Positions 33,648 through 43,205 are shown, counted from the stretch's first letter. The stretch: 64,000 nucleotides of DNA from CAYLLT01 sp964384465 (GCA_964384465.1 CAYLLT010000011.1:14619-78618), one strand, 5' to 3'. A program made the numbers and translations. Notes: generated by a model not told the origin, from the sequence alone.

Positions 33648-34790
33648 TTAACCGGGTTTTGTTTTGCTTGATGGTTTACGCGCGGCGGCGTTCCGGTCGC
33701 GCATGCGCTGGAACCACTCTCGGAGTTCGCGTTCGGCGGGTTTGCCCTTGGGGATGTAGTTGAAATCGTCGGGGCCGCCGGCGGTGTCGGTCCATTCCCA
33801 CCAGATGATGCCGCCCACCTCCGGTGTCTTGTCCCACGTTTCCGTAAAGGCGCGGTAACAGCGGCGCTGCTCTTCGAGGCCCTCGGGCGTGGACGCCTGC
33901 TTATAGTAGTAGTTCCACGGCTCGATCGACGTGCCCTCCTGGCTGCACCAGCCGACTTCGGTGAACAGCAGCGGCTTTTTGATCTCCTGCTGCCACTTGA
34001 GCAGGCCGCGCTTGATCGGCTTCCAGGCCTCGACGAGCGTTTCGAGCGTGGGGTTCGGATCGCCCGAAAGCTTGTAATAGCTGGTCATGCCCACCAGATC
34101 GAGGTCGTCCCAGAACTCGATCACCTTGTAATGGTCCCAGTTGGCCGAGTAGGACAGCTTGCCGGGGAAAATCTTGCGGACCTCGCGGACGACCTTGCGC
34201 CACTGGTCGGTGTACTTCTCGGCGCTGACCAGTTCGGAGCCCACGGTCATCACCTCGACCTTGCCGTCGGCGGCGATCTTCGCGAAGTGCGTGAGGAACT
34301 TGCGGTACTGGTCAAACCAGTCGTCCCAACTCGGCGGACTGATCACGCCGCGCCACTCGGTGCCGCGCGGATCGCTGAGCAGGATGATCGGCATCAGAAT
34401 GACGCGCAGGCCGTTCTTATGCGCGATGTCGAAAATCTCCTGCCATTCCCGCGGCGACGGCGTCACTTTCGGGTCGATCTTGAACGATTCGGACCCGGCG
34501 TGCTCCTGATACCCGGCGTTGCTGATGAGCACGGTGTCCGCGCCCAGATCGGCGATCTGCCCGAGCAGCTTGCGGGCCTGGTTCACGCAATCGTGGGAGC
34601 TGTGAATCTGCCACGCGACGCCGTGATACACGGCATCCGCGCTCGGGAGCGGCTGCCGCGGCGCCGGGGGGAGCTTTTCGCCCGCGGGGGATTCCAACTT
34701 GCCGCCCGGATCGCCCTGCCCCGCGCGCGTCCACCACACGGCCGTCCCGACCACCGCCACCAGCACCATCAGCTTCCACATTAGATTCAT
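33648..34790 (-). CDS. GH113-like glycoside hydrolase
   Basis: 380 residues from the ATG at 34790, which overlaps the upstream stop (atga). An N-terminal hydrophobic anchor (MWKLMVLVAVVGTAVWW) precedes a TIM barrel: ADTVLISNAGYQ, VGSELVSAEKYTDQWRKVVR, YSANWDHYKVIEFWDDLDLV and TEVGWCSQEG...IIWWEWTD. The pair SEL (acid/base) and TEVGW (nucleophile) suits GH113-type mannanases or related clan members. It forms a unit with the GH63-like lipoprotein upstream, so it probably works on the same extracellular polysaccharide. Confidence 0.7.
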   Translation of the reverse strand: MNLMWKLMVLVAVVGTAVWWTRAGQGDPGGKLESPAGEKLPPAPRQPLPSADAVYHGVAWQIHSSHDCVNQARKLLGQIADLGADTVLISNAGYQEHAGSESFKIDPKVTPSPREWQEIFDIAHKNGLRVILMPIILLSDPRGTEWRGVISPPSWDDWFDQYRKFLTHFAKIAADGKVEVMTVGSELVSAEKYTDQWRKVVREVRKIFPGKLSYSANWDHYKVIEFWDDLDLVGMTSYYKLSGDPNPTLETLVEAWKPIKRGLLKWQQEIKKPLLFTEVGWCSQEGTSIEPWNYYYKQASTPEGLEEQRRCYRAFTETWDKTPEVGGIIWWEWTDTAGGPDDFNYIPKGKPAERELREWFQRMRDRNAAARKPSSKTKPG

Positions 34791-37700
34791 TGCACCTGTT
34801 TCTCCCCGCCCGCGTCGGACCAGGGGCTCGCGGGCGGCGCCGGGGCGGCGGCCACCTCCGGCAATTCTACGGTCAATTCGCCGAGCGAGTTCCGATGGCC
34901 CGCCCAGCGTCCGTCCACCCACACGGTCAGTCCGCTGCCGCGGCCGCCCAACCCGCCGGCACGATTGTATACGATATCCAGGTCGTGCCCACGGTACCGG
35001 ACATGGCGAAGGCTGAACCGCTGAAGCGGGCCGGGGATCGGCCGCAGCGTCAATTTCCGGGTGTTGGCGGGTTGAAGGCCGACCACGTAGCGGATCACCA
35101 GGTCGCAGTAATCGCTGTCGAAATGATCGGGAGCGCCGGCCGCCGCCCCGGTCTGGCTGTCGTAGCACTCGCGGACCATCGGGCGGGCCAGGTCGTTCGA
35201 CTCGAACTGCATGTGCGTATAGCGCTGGAGCGCGTGCCAGAAGTGCTCCGGCTTGATGAACGTCTGCCGGTAATCCTGAACCGCCGCCGCCAGGACGTTC
35301 AACGCCATGCTCGTGGCGGATGGATGATTGGCACCGTTCCACACGAAACGCCCCGGCCACCGGCCTCTTGAAGGCTGCTGCTGCGGGCTGGGCGAATATC
35401 CCGGCGATTCTTTGGAAATTGTCGCCGGCGGAAACGCCGTCCAGAACTCCGCCGGGTCGGGAAGATGCTGAAGCGCCGCCGCATAGCGGGATTCATTCGG
35501 CATCAATCGGGTCATGAACGGATAGAAACCGGTGATCTCGCGGGCCGCCACCTTCTGATCGTCATCTTCACCGATGGTGTAAACGAAGCGGCCGTGGTCA
35601 TCCCATTGCTTGGATAAGCACGCATCGCGGATCTGCCCCGCGATCGAGGTGAAATTCCGCGCCTCCTGCTCGTAACCGAGAATTTTATATATCTCCGCGA
35701 CGGCGGCGGCGTTTCCGTAAACAAATGCGGACAGATCGGGCCGCTCCAGGCGCGTGTCGGCCGGTTCTCGGCGTCGGGGCCGGTTGTTATCCACAGATGA
35801 CACAGATGAACGCAGAGTCATGCTCTCTAATCCGCGCCCATCCGCGTCATCTGCGGATTGATTCTGGATTTCAGCCGACTGCATTCGACTCGACGCCGGC
35901 AGCAGATCCTGATCGCGATCGAACTCATACAGCACGCCGAGCACATCGCCGGCCACATTGGGGATGACCTCACGCAACCATTCCAAGTCGGGATGCACCC
36001 AGAACGTTTCCCACGCGGCCTTGCCGATCCAGTTGCCGTCAGGGCGCCCGGTCCAGTCCACTCGCGCGGACTGAAAATAGTGATTCACTTGCTCGGCCGT
36101 GCGGGCGTGATTGCGGACCTGACCATAAGCGTACTCCGGGTCGCGCAGCCAGCGGACTTCCGAAATGATTTGAGACGAACTACCCGCGTTCAGAGATGAA
36201 ATGCCGCGCCCGTGCATGCCTTCGAAGAAACAAGGATTGGACAGATTGCCGGTCGCCGCGCGGCTCAGACAGTGCCGGGCCAGGAACCAGCGGTACCAGT
36301 AGAGCCGCGTGGTATACGGATCGTCGCATTCAAACCGCGGGCACTGCTCGTCAAACCAAGCCTGGTATGTGGCGGCATGGCGCTCGAATGCATCAGGGCT
36401 CTCCATCCAGGCATGCGCCGCTCGCTCGGCCGACGGTATATCTTCCGCAAAGCTCAGCGCGATCGGTACCGACAGCGACTCGCCCGGCCCCAGACGGATC
36501 GGCCGCACCATAACGGGTTCGTTCTCCAGCGGAGCGAAGCCGCTCGACGCGATCACCGCGTGAGCGCGGACGCCGTAAAACATATCCGAGCCAAGGAGAT
36601 GATAATTCGGCCCCGCCTCCGGGTAGCGTTCGAGGGTGATGGCGGCCAGGACGGCGTCCGCTATCCCGGTTCGCGATCGGAAAATGACATTGAGCAGGTG
36701 GCGGTCGTCGGGCAGGGCGTGGGTCAGGACATTGAGGCCGGCCGATATGGGTTTGATGATGTCGCCCGAAGTGAGCAGGATCCGCTCGATCTCCCCGTCG
36801 GCGAACTGGAGATCGTACTCCGCTATGGGCACATCGAGCTTGATCTCGCCGAGCCGGCCGGCGATCTGCCCGCAAAAATGAATCAGATTCGCATCGCCGC
36901 CGGGCACTGGGATGATGATCTCGCGCGTTTCCGCGGAAGCGGGATCGCCCGCCACGTCCCGCGCTACGATCACGCCGCGGCCGTCGTTCTTGTCGGGGTC
37001 GATGAGATTGAAAGGAATGCCGTCGATTGTCTGCCGGGCCGGCCGGTATGCAATCTGCTCGATCATGTCGGCAGTGAAGACGCCTCCGGCGGCGGACACG
37101 GGCGGCGTAAACGCTTCGGCCGATATATAGAACCCGTCGAAGGCGGCGACCGAATGATTGCGCTGCGGCGACAATCGCAGCGTGTGCCCGCCGGGCTGCA
37201 ATTCGCCGAGCCCGAAATGGATCCAGCGGAAGTCGCCATCCGCATCACCCCATCCGGTCGTGTTCTCGACGTGGATGGTTCCGATCTTCTTTTCATCGAG
37301 TTGCAGGTTCCAGACGGCGGCGATTCCAAGCCGCGCAACGCGCAGATAGAGATGGGCCGCGGGAATCGCCGGGCTGGCGAACTCGAGAACGGCAAAGTGA
37401 TCGGTGGAGCTGCCGAAGTTCGGCCCCAGTACCTCACCGCCGGAAGCCGCCGACTTGTGAACGTCTCCGGCGCCGACTTGGACGAGCGGCCGCTCCGCTT
37501 CGTACCACGCGCGGAACGGCTCACTCCCCATGCCGGTGAAAACGTCCCGTCCGGGAAATGGATGCGCGTTGGCCACGCCGCTCAGATCGACGGTGGTGAA
37601 GCTGGAGCCCCAGCGTTCGAGCCGGTTGGCAAAACCGCTCGCCAGTTGGAGGTTGCACTGCACTGGCTCGGCCGAACGGTTCGACAGCGTGAGCTGGTCC

Positions 37701-38143
37701 ACCAGCGTGTCGTCATCGGTGATGAATTTTCGTTCATTGGCGCCCAGCGGACCGCAGCTCCAGCTCGCCTGGAGGTGACTCGGATACCAGTCGATCTGCT
37801 CCGCCTGAACCGGCAGCTCCTGCCCGTTTTGCTCGAGCGTCAGATAGATCGGGTCGTGGATTTCGCCGTAGTGGATGTAGCTGAATTGTCCCTGAACCCC
37901 CAGCCCCTCATCCAGCCGCTCCGCGAACAATCGCTTGCCCGTCGGGCCGAATGTCCCCTGCCGCGATCCGCGCTGGTGGAGCAACTCGTCGATCGAGATC
38001 GAGCCCGGCGGCGGTGCGCTGCACCCGATGAGCGTGAGGCCCAGCAGCGATGGGATCAGCCGTCTCAATAACCAATTCCTTCTGAGTTGCGAAAACGGTG
38101 TTCGCGCGAACTCGCCCGGCGCGGTGCGATCGCCAATCATCAC
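34787..38143 (-). CDS. GH63/MGH1-like glycoside hydrolase lipoprotein
   Basis: 1118 residues. The N-terminus has a hydrophobic stretch and lipobox ending LIGC (C41), so it is probably a lipoprotein. Residues 200-550 are beta-rich accessory domains. The C-terminal (alpha/alpha)6 barrel has YGNAAAVAEIYKILGYEQEA, REITGFYPFMTRL, GRFVWNGANHPSATSMALNV and HFDSDYCDLVIRYVVGLQP, as in GH63/MGH1-like enzymes. The segment QNQSADDADGRGLES...SSVDNN (35783-35872) is a translated spacer repeat. It lies 62 nt downstream of the ThuA-like gene and overlaps the GH113-like gene. Confidence 0.7.
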   Translation of the reverse strand: MMIGDRTAPGEFARTPFSQLRRNWLLRRLIPSLLGLTLIGCSAPPPGSISIDELLHQRGSRQGTFGPTGKRLFAERLDEGLGVQGQFSYIHYGEIHDPIYLTLEQNGQELPVQAEQIDWYPSHLQASWSCGPLGANERKFITDDDTLVDQLTLSNRSAEPVQCNLQLASGFANRLERWGSSFTTVDLSGVANAHPFPGRDVFTGMGSEPFRAWYEAERPLVQVGAGDVHKSAASGGEVLGPNFGSSTDHFAVLEFASPAIPAAHLYLRVARLGIAAVWNLQLDEKKIGTIHVENTTGWGDADGDFRWIHFGLGELQPGGHTLRLSPQRNHSVAAFDGFYISAEAFTPPVSAAGGVFTADMIEQIAYRPARQTIDGIPFNLIDPDKNDGRGVIVARDVAGDPASAETREIIIPVPGGDANLIHFCGQIAGRLGEIKLDVPIAEYDLQFADGEIERILLTSGDIIKPISAGLNVLTHALPDDRHLLNVIFRSRTGIADAVLAAITLERYPEAGPNYHLLGSDMFYGVRAHAVIASSGFAPLENEPVMVRPIRLGPGESLSVPIALSFAEDIPSAERAAHAWMESPDAFERHAATYQAWFDEQCPRFECDDPYTTRLYWYRWFLARHCLSRAATGNLSNPCFFEGMHGRGISSLNAGSSSQIISEVRWLRDPEYAYGQVRNHARTAEQVNHYFQSARVDWTGRPDGNWIGKAAWETFWVHPDLEWLREVIPNVAGDVLGVLYEFDRDQDLLPASSRMQSAEIQNQSADDADGRGLESMTLRSSVSSVDNNRPRRREPADTRLERPDLSAFVYGNAAAVAEIYKILGYEQEARNFTSIAGQIRDACLSKQWDDHGRFVYTIGEDDDQKVAAREITGFYPFMTRLMPNESRYAAALQHLPDPAEFWTAFPPATISKESPGYSPSPQQQPSRGRWPGRFVWNGANHPSATSMALNVLAAAVQDYRQTFIKPEHFWHALQRYTHMQFESNDLARPMVRECYDSQTGAAAGAPDHFDSDYCDLVIRYVVGLQPANTRKLTLRPIPGPLQRFSLRHVRYRGHDLDIVYNRAGGLGGRGSGLTVWVDGRWAGHRNSLGELTVELPEVAAAPAPPASPWSDAGGEKQVQ
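35783..35872. repeat. Spacer repeat translated inside the GH63-like gene
   Basis: atccacagatgacacagatgaacgcag and ccgcgcccatccgcgtcatctgcggatt are two arms of the ccgcagatgacgcagatgggcgcg-type spacer, seen in non-coding form at 17220-17245 and 23015-23050. Here it adds about 30 residues between ordinary parts of the catalytic domain. Confidence 0.7.
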
Positions 38144-38204
38144 GGCCGCGCACTTCAGAGAGCCTGCTCAAGGTCATACCCGCGTGGGCGAATGGCGCCG
38201 CTGC

Positions 38205-39020
38205 TTATTTTTCGGCTTCTTGCTTGGCCAGGGCCCAGCCAATCCCGCCCATGAGGTGCTGCTGCCACTTGGGATTGGTCCAGACGTCATCACGATGCCC
38301 GAGCGATGTGTAAAAAACGCGGCCCTTGCCCTCGGTGTTGGTCCACGAGACCGGGTAGTCCCCGCCCGAAACCATCTTCTGCGGCGCCAGGTCCGTCTTG
38401 GCCGTGTCTATGCTGAGCAGTACCTTCACGCGGTCGCGGGAGAAGCTCCCCTCTTTGAACTGATAGATCTCATCCGCAATCACCCATTCGCTGCCCAGGT
38501 GCATGGTCGCCGGGTGAGACGTATCCTCCACTTTGATGACCACATCCTTGTCGTTGGGATTGTGCGTCTTGAACGCCGCGCCCATGATCTTGGTGTACTC
38601 GGGCCAGCCCTTTGATTTCAGGACCGGACTGTCGGAGTCGTGATGATAAGTGTCCGTTGCACAGTGAATGCCGATGAGGGCCTTGCCCGAACGCAGCCAC
38701 TTGAGAAAGGCGTCTTGATTGATATCCGGATTGCCGGTGGTGTAGAAGATGATGGCGTCAAACTGGTTGAACTGTCCATCGCCCTTCAGATCGTTGCAGT
38801 CCTGTGAGAAAGATGGTTCGTAGCCGGCCTTGGTGGCGAGTTCCTTGAAGACCTTCTCGGCATGAGACAACTCGCCGCTCAGCGGCCGGGTGACGCACCC
38901 ATGCCGGAACCCCCACGACTGCGAATACATCAATATTTTCTTGCCGGACGGCGCGGCGGCATGCACGCTGCCCAGCCCAAGAGCCAACGATAGACAGGTA
39001 GCAATTATGAAGTTCTTCAT
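38205..39020 (-). CDS. ThuA-like exported protein
   Basis: 271 residues. The ATG at 39020 is preferred because ggaaagg lies about 7 nt upstream. A signal peptide (FIIATCLSLALGLGSVHA) leads to a ThuA/class I glutamine-amidotransferase-like fold: KILMYSQSWGFRHGCV, FDAIIFYTTGNP, SGKALIGIHCATDTYHH and the end GRVFYTSLGHRDDVW. ThuA domains occur in planctomycete sugar-use clusters; the biochemical activity is not established. It heads the operon with the two glycoside hydrolases. Confidence 0.85.
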   Translation of the reverse strand: MKNFIIATCLSLALGLGSVHAAAPSGKKILMYSQSWGFRHGCVTRPLSGELSHAEKVFKELATKAGYEPSFSQDCNDLKGDGQFNQFDAIIFYTTGNPDINQDAFLKWLRSGKALIGIHCATDTYHHDSDSPVLKSKGWPEYTKIMGAAFKTHNPNDKDVVIKVEDTSHPATMHLGSEWVIADEIYQFKEGSFSRDRVKVLLSIDTAKTDLAPQKMVSGGDYPVSWTNTEGKGRVFYTSLGHRDDVWTNPKWQQHLMGGIGWALAKQEAEK

Positions 39021-39199
39021 TCTCATCCTTTCCGTTGATATGCCGTGGTCAAGCGGTCCCAGCGGCGGTTCGGCTGGTAGCCTACCAGCGCCTTGGCACG
39101 GGTTCAACGCTCGTCGGTGTGCCTACTGAGTTTGCAATGGGCGGTCTTGCCGCCATCAGACATGTTGAAGTCCAGTGTATCACTCGTGCGCGAATCCGA

Positions 39200-39607
39200 T
39201 CACCCGCCGATCCAATTCTCGGTTTTGATGTCCTGAATTGCCTCGAAGTCGCGATCGGTCGTCAGAACCGTCAGCTTCATGCGCCGAGCGAGCGCCGCTA
39301 CCATCATGTCAACTTGCGAAAGCACCCGCCCCTTCGCACGAAGCTCTTGATAAATTTGGCCGTAAATCTGCGCGGTCGGCAAATCGATCGGCCACATCCG
39401 AATCTGCTTGAGGAAGACCCGCAGAGCTTTCCAGTTCGCCTCACGTCGCGCGGTCTGCTCGATGCCCACCGCCAGCTCGCACAGCACCGGTGGGCAACAT
39501 CCCACGCGCCAACCTTCCCTTCGGGCCGCTACAATCCGTTGATACACATTCGAATCATCATCGAGTACCGCACCCAGATGATTCGTGTCCAGAACGTAAC
39601 CTGTCAC
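39200..39607 (-). CDS. vapC: PIN-domain toxin (VapC-like)
   Basis: 135 residues from a GTG at 39607 that overlaps the antitoxin stop (gtga). Acidic PIN residues are in YVLDTNHLG (D7), CELAVGIE, SQVDMMVAALA and TTDRDFEAI. An upstream ATG at 39637 would add 10 residues inside the antitoxin gene. The gene looks intact and follows its antitoxin in the standard order. Confidence 0.85.
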   Translation of the reverse strand: MTGYVLDTNHLGAVLDDDSNVYQRIVAARREGWRVGCCPPVLCELAVGIEQTARREANWKALRVFLKQIRMWPIDLPTAQIYGQIYQELRAKGRVLSQVDMMVAALARRMKLTVLTTDRDFEAIQDIKTENWIGG

Positions 39608-39873
39608 TGGCCGGACTCCATCCGGCGCCGCACGCACACCTTGGCGAGAGCGTCCGCTTCCTCAAGCACTTCACGTACCCGTTCCCGCTCGCCCGGTTCG
39701 TACTGGAACGGCCCGACCGCTCGCCATTCGGCGTCCCAACGGTCGATTTCCTCGGGATCGTCGCTGGGCTCGTCGTAGCCCCACTCGACACGAACCTCCT
39801 GGCCGTCGGACCATTCCGGAGGGATCGGCTCGGCGGGGTAGATCAGACCGTCGCGATAGACTGCTCGAATCAT
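39604..39873 (-). CDS. Antitoxin of the VapC pair
   Basis: 89 residues. The N-terminal beta stretch (MIRAVYRDGLIYPAEPIPPE WSDGQEVRVEW) is AF2212/DUF104-like and the rest is acidic and helical (GERERVREVLEEADALAKV), the expected toxin-wrapping tail. The ribosome-binding site aggagaa lies 7 nt upstream, behind a TATAAT box (39896-39901). Confidence 0.75.
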   Translation of the reverse strand: MIRAVYRDGLIYPAEPIPPEWSDGQEVRVEWGYDEPSDDPEEIDRWDAEWRAVGPFQYEPGERERVREVLEEADALAKVCVRRRMESGQ

Positions 39874-39895
39874 ACGAGTTCTCCTATGCGACTTT

Positions 39896-39901
39896 ATTAT
39901 A
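39896..39901 (-). promoter_or_regulatory. -10 box of the minus-strand TA pair
   Basis: TATAAT on the minus strand, 22 nt upstream of the antitoxin ATG at 39873. No good -35 is seen at the right distance. Confidence 0.5.
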
Positions 39902-39929
39902 CTATGGGCAACCCTAATAACGTCATTTC

Positions 39930-40823
39930 TCAGAGCAGCCCTTTGAGATACTCAATCGTCTGCTTCACCGCCACGTCGTAATCCTCGGCGGTCAGGATGC
40001 CCGAGCCGTGATCGACGATGAACTTGAGCTGTTCGGGCGGGACGCCTGAGAGGGTCGGCATATTTCCGCCCCAGGCGGTGGGCTTGCGGGCCACCGGCGT
40101 GCGGTCCAGCGGATTGACGAACTCGCTGGTGATCGTGCCCTGGTAATTGATGGCTTTGAGCGCGCCGATGACCGCCTTCCAGTCGATCGCGCCCAGCCCC
40201 GGCGGGCGGCGGTTGTTGTCGGCGACGTGGAAATCGAACAGCTTCTTGCCGGCCTGCTTGATCGCCGCCACCATGTTCGACTCTTCGATGTTCAGATGGA
40301 ACGTGTCCAGCGTGACGCCGATGTCGTCGCCGACCTGGCGGGCCAGCTCCAGGGCCTGTTCGCCGCGGTTGAGGAAGCCGGTCTCGAAGCGGTTGAGCGG
40401 CTCGAGGCCGATCGTCACCTTGCACTTGCGGGCCACGTCGGCCACGCGCTTGATCCCCTCGACCGCCCGGCTCCAGCATTCCTCCGGCGTGCCGTGCGGC
40501 ACGACCCGTCCCACTTCCCCCGGCACCAGGCACAGCACCTGACCGCCCAGCGCCTCGATCATCTTCACGCAGTCGATGACGTATTGAACCGATACCTCCC
40601 ATTGCTTCTTATCGGCGTGCGTGAGGTCGCGGTCGGCCAGCATGATGGTCACCGCCCCGCTGCACGCGATCTTGTGCTTCTTGAGCAGCTCCCGCGTGGC
40701 CTTCGGCTCGTACTTGGCGGGCTCGCCCATGATCTCGATCGCGTCATAGCCATACCGGGCCAGCCGCTCGACGGTCGCTTCCAGCGGCTCCGGCCGCATC
40801 CAATTGTGCATCGAGAATAGCAT
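39930..40823 (-). CDS. Xylose isomerase-like TIM barrel protein (hydroxypyruvate isomerase-like)
   Basis: 297 residues. The ATG at 40823 has ggagg 8 nt upstream; longer frames lack this. The barrel carries the metal-site segments GLEPLNRFETGF, LDTFHLNIEE, DFHVADNNRRPPGLGAIDW and ITSEFVNP. This fits the sugar phosphate isomerase/epimerase family close to hydroxypyruvate isomerase and tagatose epimerase. The substrate is not decided by sequence. It is divergently placed with the FAD monooxygenase. Confidence 0.8.
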   Translation of the reverse strand: MLFSMHNWMRPEPLEATVERLARYGYDAIEIMGEPAKYEPKATRELLKKHKIACSGAVTIMLADRDLTHADKKQWEVSVQYVIDCVKMIEALGGQVLCLVPGEVGRVVPHGTPEECWSRAVEGIKRVADVARKCKVTIGLEPLNRFETGFLNRGEQALELARQVGDDIGVTLDTFHLNIEESNMVAAIKQAGKKLFDFHVADNNRRPPGLGAIDWKAVIGALKAINYQGTITSEFVNPLDRTPVARKPTAWGGNMPTLSGVPPEQLKFIVDHGSGILTAEDYDVAVKQTIEYLKGLL

Positions 40824-40914
40824 GTCTTTTCCTCCGAAAAAGCCCACAATCCGCATCACCCGCAGAGGCAGCAGCATAACTGAACCGGTGTCGGAATCAA
40901 CTCGGCCCGCAGCG

Positions 40915-40920
40915 TATAAT
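40915..40920 (+). promoter_or_regulatory. -10 box of the FAD monooxygenase, leaderless
   Basis: A perfect TATAAT ending 6 nt before the ATG at 40927, so transcription should begin at the start codon. The -35 region is weak (cggaat at 17-nt spacing), and no Shine-Dalgarno precedes the ATG. Confidence 0.55.
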
Positions 40921-40926
40921 CCCACG

Positions 40927-42633
40927 ATGCCTGAGGAACGCCCAACTGGTCCACAGGTTCTGATTGTCGGTGCAGGCCCGACGGGTTTGTCGCTGGCCGT
41001 CGAACTCGCCCGCCGTAGCGTCCCCTGTCGCATCGTGGATCGCAGCGCTGAACCTTCGCGTTTTTCCAAGGCACTGGGCGTGCAGCCGCGCACGCTGGAA
41101 CTGCTGGAGAAGCTGGGCGTGAGTGAGCCGATGTGCGCGCGGGGAAGAAAAATCCGCGCCGCCAATCTCTTTGCCGGCAGTCAACGAATCGGCCGTGTGG
41201 AGTTCGAACTGGATTCGCCCTACTCATTTCTGCTCACCTTTCCACAGAGCGATACGGAACAGTTGCTGATCGAGGAGCTGGCCCGGTTGGGCATCATGGT
41301 GGAGCGCCCGCTAGAGCTGACGGGGATCGATGCGAAACCGGATGGTGTGACCGCCGAGTTGCGACATGTGGACGCTGAGGGCCCGGTCGAGACCGTGCAA
41401 TTATCGTGGCTCGTGGGCTGCGACGGCGCGCACAGCCGCGTGCGCGAGTTGCTGGGTTTTCGATTCGAGGGCACGCGCTACGAGGAATCATTCTGTCTCG
41501 CCGATGTCACACTGGATGCGGATCTGCCGCAGGACGAGATTTTCGTGTTCCTCTCACCCGACGGACCCTTGGCCGTCTTCCCCATGCCCGGTGAGGATCA
41601 GTTCCGCCTGGTGGCCGAAGAATCGTCGCCTTCCAACGAAGCCGTAACGCTGGGCGATTTTCAGCGCTGGATGCGGGAGCGGGCGCACTGGGCGGACGGA
41701 AAAACCGTCACTATCCGTGAGGCCGTCTGGCTCTCACGATTCCGCATCAGTCGCCGCATGGTCTCCTCCTATCGGCAGGGACGCATCTTTCTGGCCGGCG
41801 ATGCGGCCCACATTCACAGCCCGGTCGGCGGGCAGGGCATGAACATCGGCATTCAGGATGCGTTCAATCTCGCCTGGAAGCTGGCCCTGGTGGTCCGCGG
41901 GCGGGCACGGGAATCGCTGCTGGACAGTTACCAGCAGGAGCGGCTGCCAGTGGCCAGGGCCGTGCTTCAGGCCACGGATTGGGCCACGCGCGTCGCCACA
42001 TTGGAGCAGCCGCTGCTGCGGCAACTGCGCGATTGGGCGGCGGATGCGCTGCTCGATTTTCGTATCGTGCGTAAACAGCTCACGCAGGCGCTGGCCGATC
42101 TGACATTCAACTACCGCAAAAGTAGTATCGTGTCAGAGGACTATCCGCCGGCGCTGAACCAACTCGCCGCCGCACTCGGTGGGCAGAAGGTGAGCATGAG
42201 CGAATGGCTGGAGTTCAGCACCGCCCCCGCCGCCGGCGACCGCGCCCCCGATGTCGTGATCCGGCAGGATGAGTCGAGCCGGCCGATGCGACTGTTCGAT
42301 CTGCTTCGCGAGCCGCGGCACATCCTGCTGCTGTTTGCGGGGCGATCTCAATCCGCGCAAGATGGGCAGCACTTGACGCGCATCAGTCAGGACATGAATG
42401 ACCGATTCGCGGGCGAAATCCGGACGTACCTCATCGTGCCGGGCGGTGGATCGCCCGTCGCCGCCCCGCCGGGGACGACGCTGGTCATGGACACGGAGCA
42501 CAAACTGCATCGGCGCTACGGTGCGGCCAGGGAATGCATCTATCTCATCCGGCCCGACGGCTACATCGCGTACCGAGCGCAGCCGCCTGATGAAACAAAA
42601 CTGAACGCGTATCTGTCGCGAATCTTCACTTGA
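40927..42633 (+). CDS. FAD-dependent aromatic hydroxylase-type monooxygenase
   Basis: 568 residues. The N-terminal FAD fingerprint is VLIVGAGPTGLSLAVELARR. The second is GCDGAHSRVRELLGF. The third is FLAGDAAHIHSPVGGQGMNI, as in p-hydroxybenzoate hydroxylase-type enzymes (PheA/MhpA/TfdB). The C-terminal 150 residues form a thioredoxin-like lid domain. These enzymes hydroxylate phenols and related aromatics with NAD(P)H and O2; the substrate is unknown. The gene stands alone behind a leaderless-type promoter. Confidence 0.85.
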   Translation: MPEERPTGPQVLIVGAGPTGLSLAVELARRSVPCRIVDRSAEPSRFSKALGVQPRTLELLEKLGVSEPMCARGRKIRAANLFAGSQRIGRVEFELDSPYSFLLTFPQSDTEQLLIEELARLGIMVERPLELTGIDAKPDGVTAELRHVDAEGPVETVQLSWLVGCDGAHSRVRELLGFRFEGTRYEESFCLADVTLDADLPQDEIFVFLSPDGPLAVFPMPGEDQFRLVAEESSPSNEAVTLGDFQRWMRERAHWADGKTVTIREAVWLSRFRISRRMVSSYRQGRIFLAGDAAHIHSPVGGQGMNIGIQDAFNLAWKLALVVRGRARESLLDSYQQERLPVARAVLQATDWATRVATLEQPLLRQLRDWAADALLDFRIVRKQLTQALADLTFNYRKSSIVSEDYPPALNQLAAALGGQKVSMSEWLEFSTAPAAGDRAPDVVIRQDESSRPMRLFDLLREPRHILLLFAGRSQSAQDGQHLTRISQDMNDRFAGEIRTYLIVPGGGSPVAAPPGTTLVMDTEHKLHRRYGAARECIYLIRPDGYIAYRAQPPDETKLNAYLSRIFT

Positions 42634-42701
42634 ACCTGGATTCACGATGAGGAAAGCCCGGCTGAAGCCGGCTGAAGAACAAGAGAAAGTTGCACCGTCA
42701 A

Positions 42702-42747
42702 CCACCACCTGAAGGTGGTGGCAAAGGCCGGCCGGCTGAAGCCGGCC
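42702..42747. repeat. Two hairpins upstream of the cytochrome gene
   Basis: ccaccacct-ga-aggtggtgg (42702-42721) and gccggc-tgaa-gccggc (about 42731-42746). They lie between the monooxygenase and the cytochrome c genes and are of the same short-palindrome class as elsewhere. Confidence 0.6.
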
Positions 42748-42773
42748 ACCACCTGTTCGCCAGGAGAGATACC

Positions 42774-43205
42774 ATGCTGAGTACCAAATCCGCCTTTATC
42801 GGAGTGTTGGCCGCGTTGCTGGGCGCGCCGGCGACGCCACCCGCAACCAGGCCGGCCGGGTCATCCGGTGCGGCCGATACGGTAAAAAGAGGCGAATACC
42901 TCGTCCATCACGTCGCCATGTGCATCCAGTGCCACAGCCCGCGCGACGAAGCCGGCAACCTGATCCGCACGCAACTGTTGCAGGGTGCGCCGATGCCGGT
43001 GAAATCGCCGTTCACCAATCAGCAGTGGGCGTTTCGCGCGCCAAAAATTGCCGGATTGCCCGGATGGAGTGAGGAGGACGCCGTGAAATTCCTTCAGACT
43101 GGACGCGACCGGCGCGGCTATTCCCCACAGCCGCCCATGCCGCCCTTCCGCATGACGCAGCAGGACGCCGCCGCCGTGGTGGCCTACCTCAAGTCACTGG
43201 AGTAG
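42774..43205 (+). CDS. Exported monohaem c-type cytochrome
   Basis: 143 residues from the ATG at 42774 with caggag upstream. A signal peptide (FIGVLAALLGAPA) and Pro/Thr-rich linker precede CIQCH (C50, C53, H54), the covalent haem site. A Met in PPMPPFRM is the probable sixth ligand. The end DAAAVVAYLKSL is typical of class I cytochromes c. It acts as a periplasmic electron carrier. No redox partner is adjacent. Confidence 0.85.
   Translation: MLSTKSAFIGVLAALLGAPATPPATRPAGSSGAADTVKRGEYLVHHVAMCIQCHSPRDEAGNLIRTQLLQGAPMPVKSPFTNQQWAFRAPKIAGLPGWSEEDAVKFLQTGRDRRGYSPQPPMPPFRMTQQDAAAVVAYLKSLE

Noticed and set aside
33648..35360. A 570-residue minus-strand frame starting inside the GH63-like gene
   Set aside because: The part before the ATG at 34790 overlaps the upstream gene and reads as Arg/Gly/Pro-rich shadow sequence. 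The shorter protein has a normal membrane anchor and an atga overlap.
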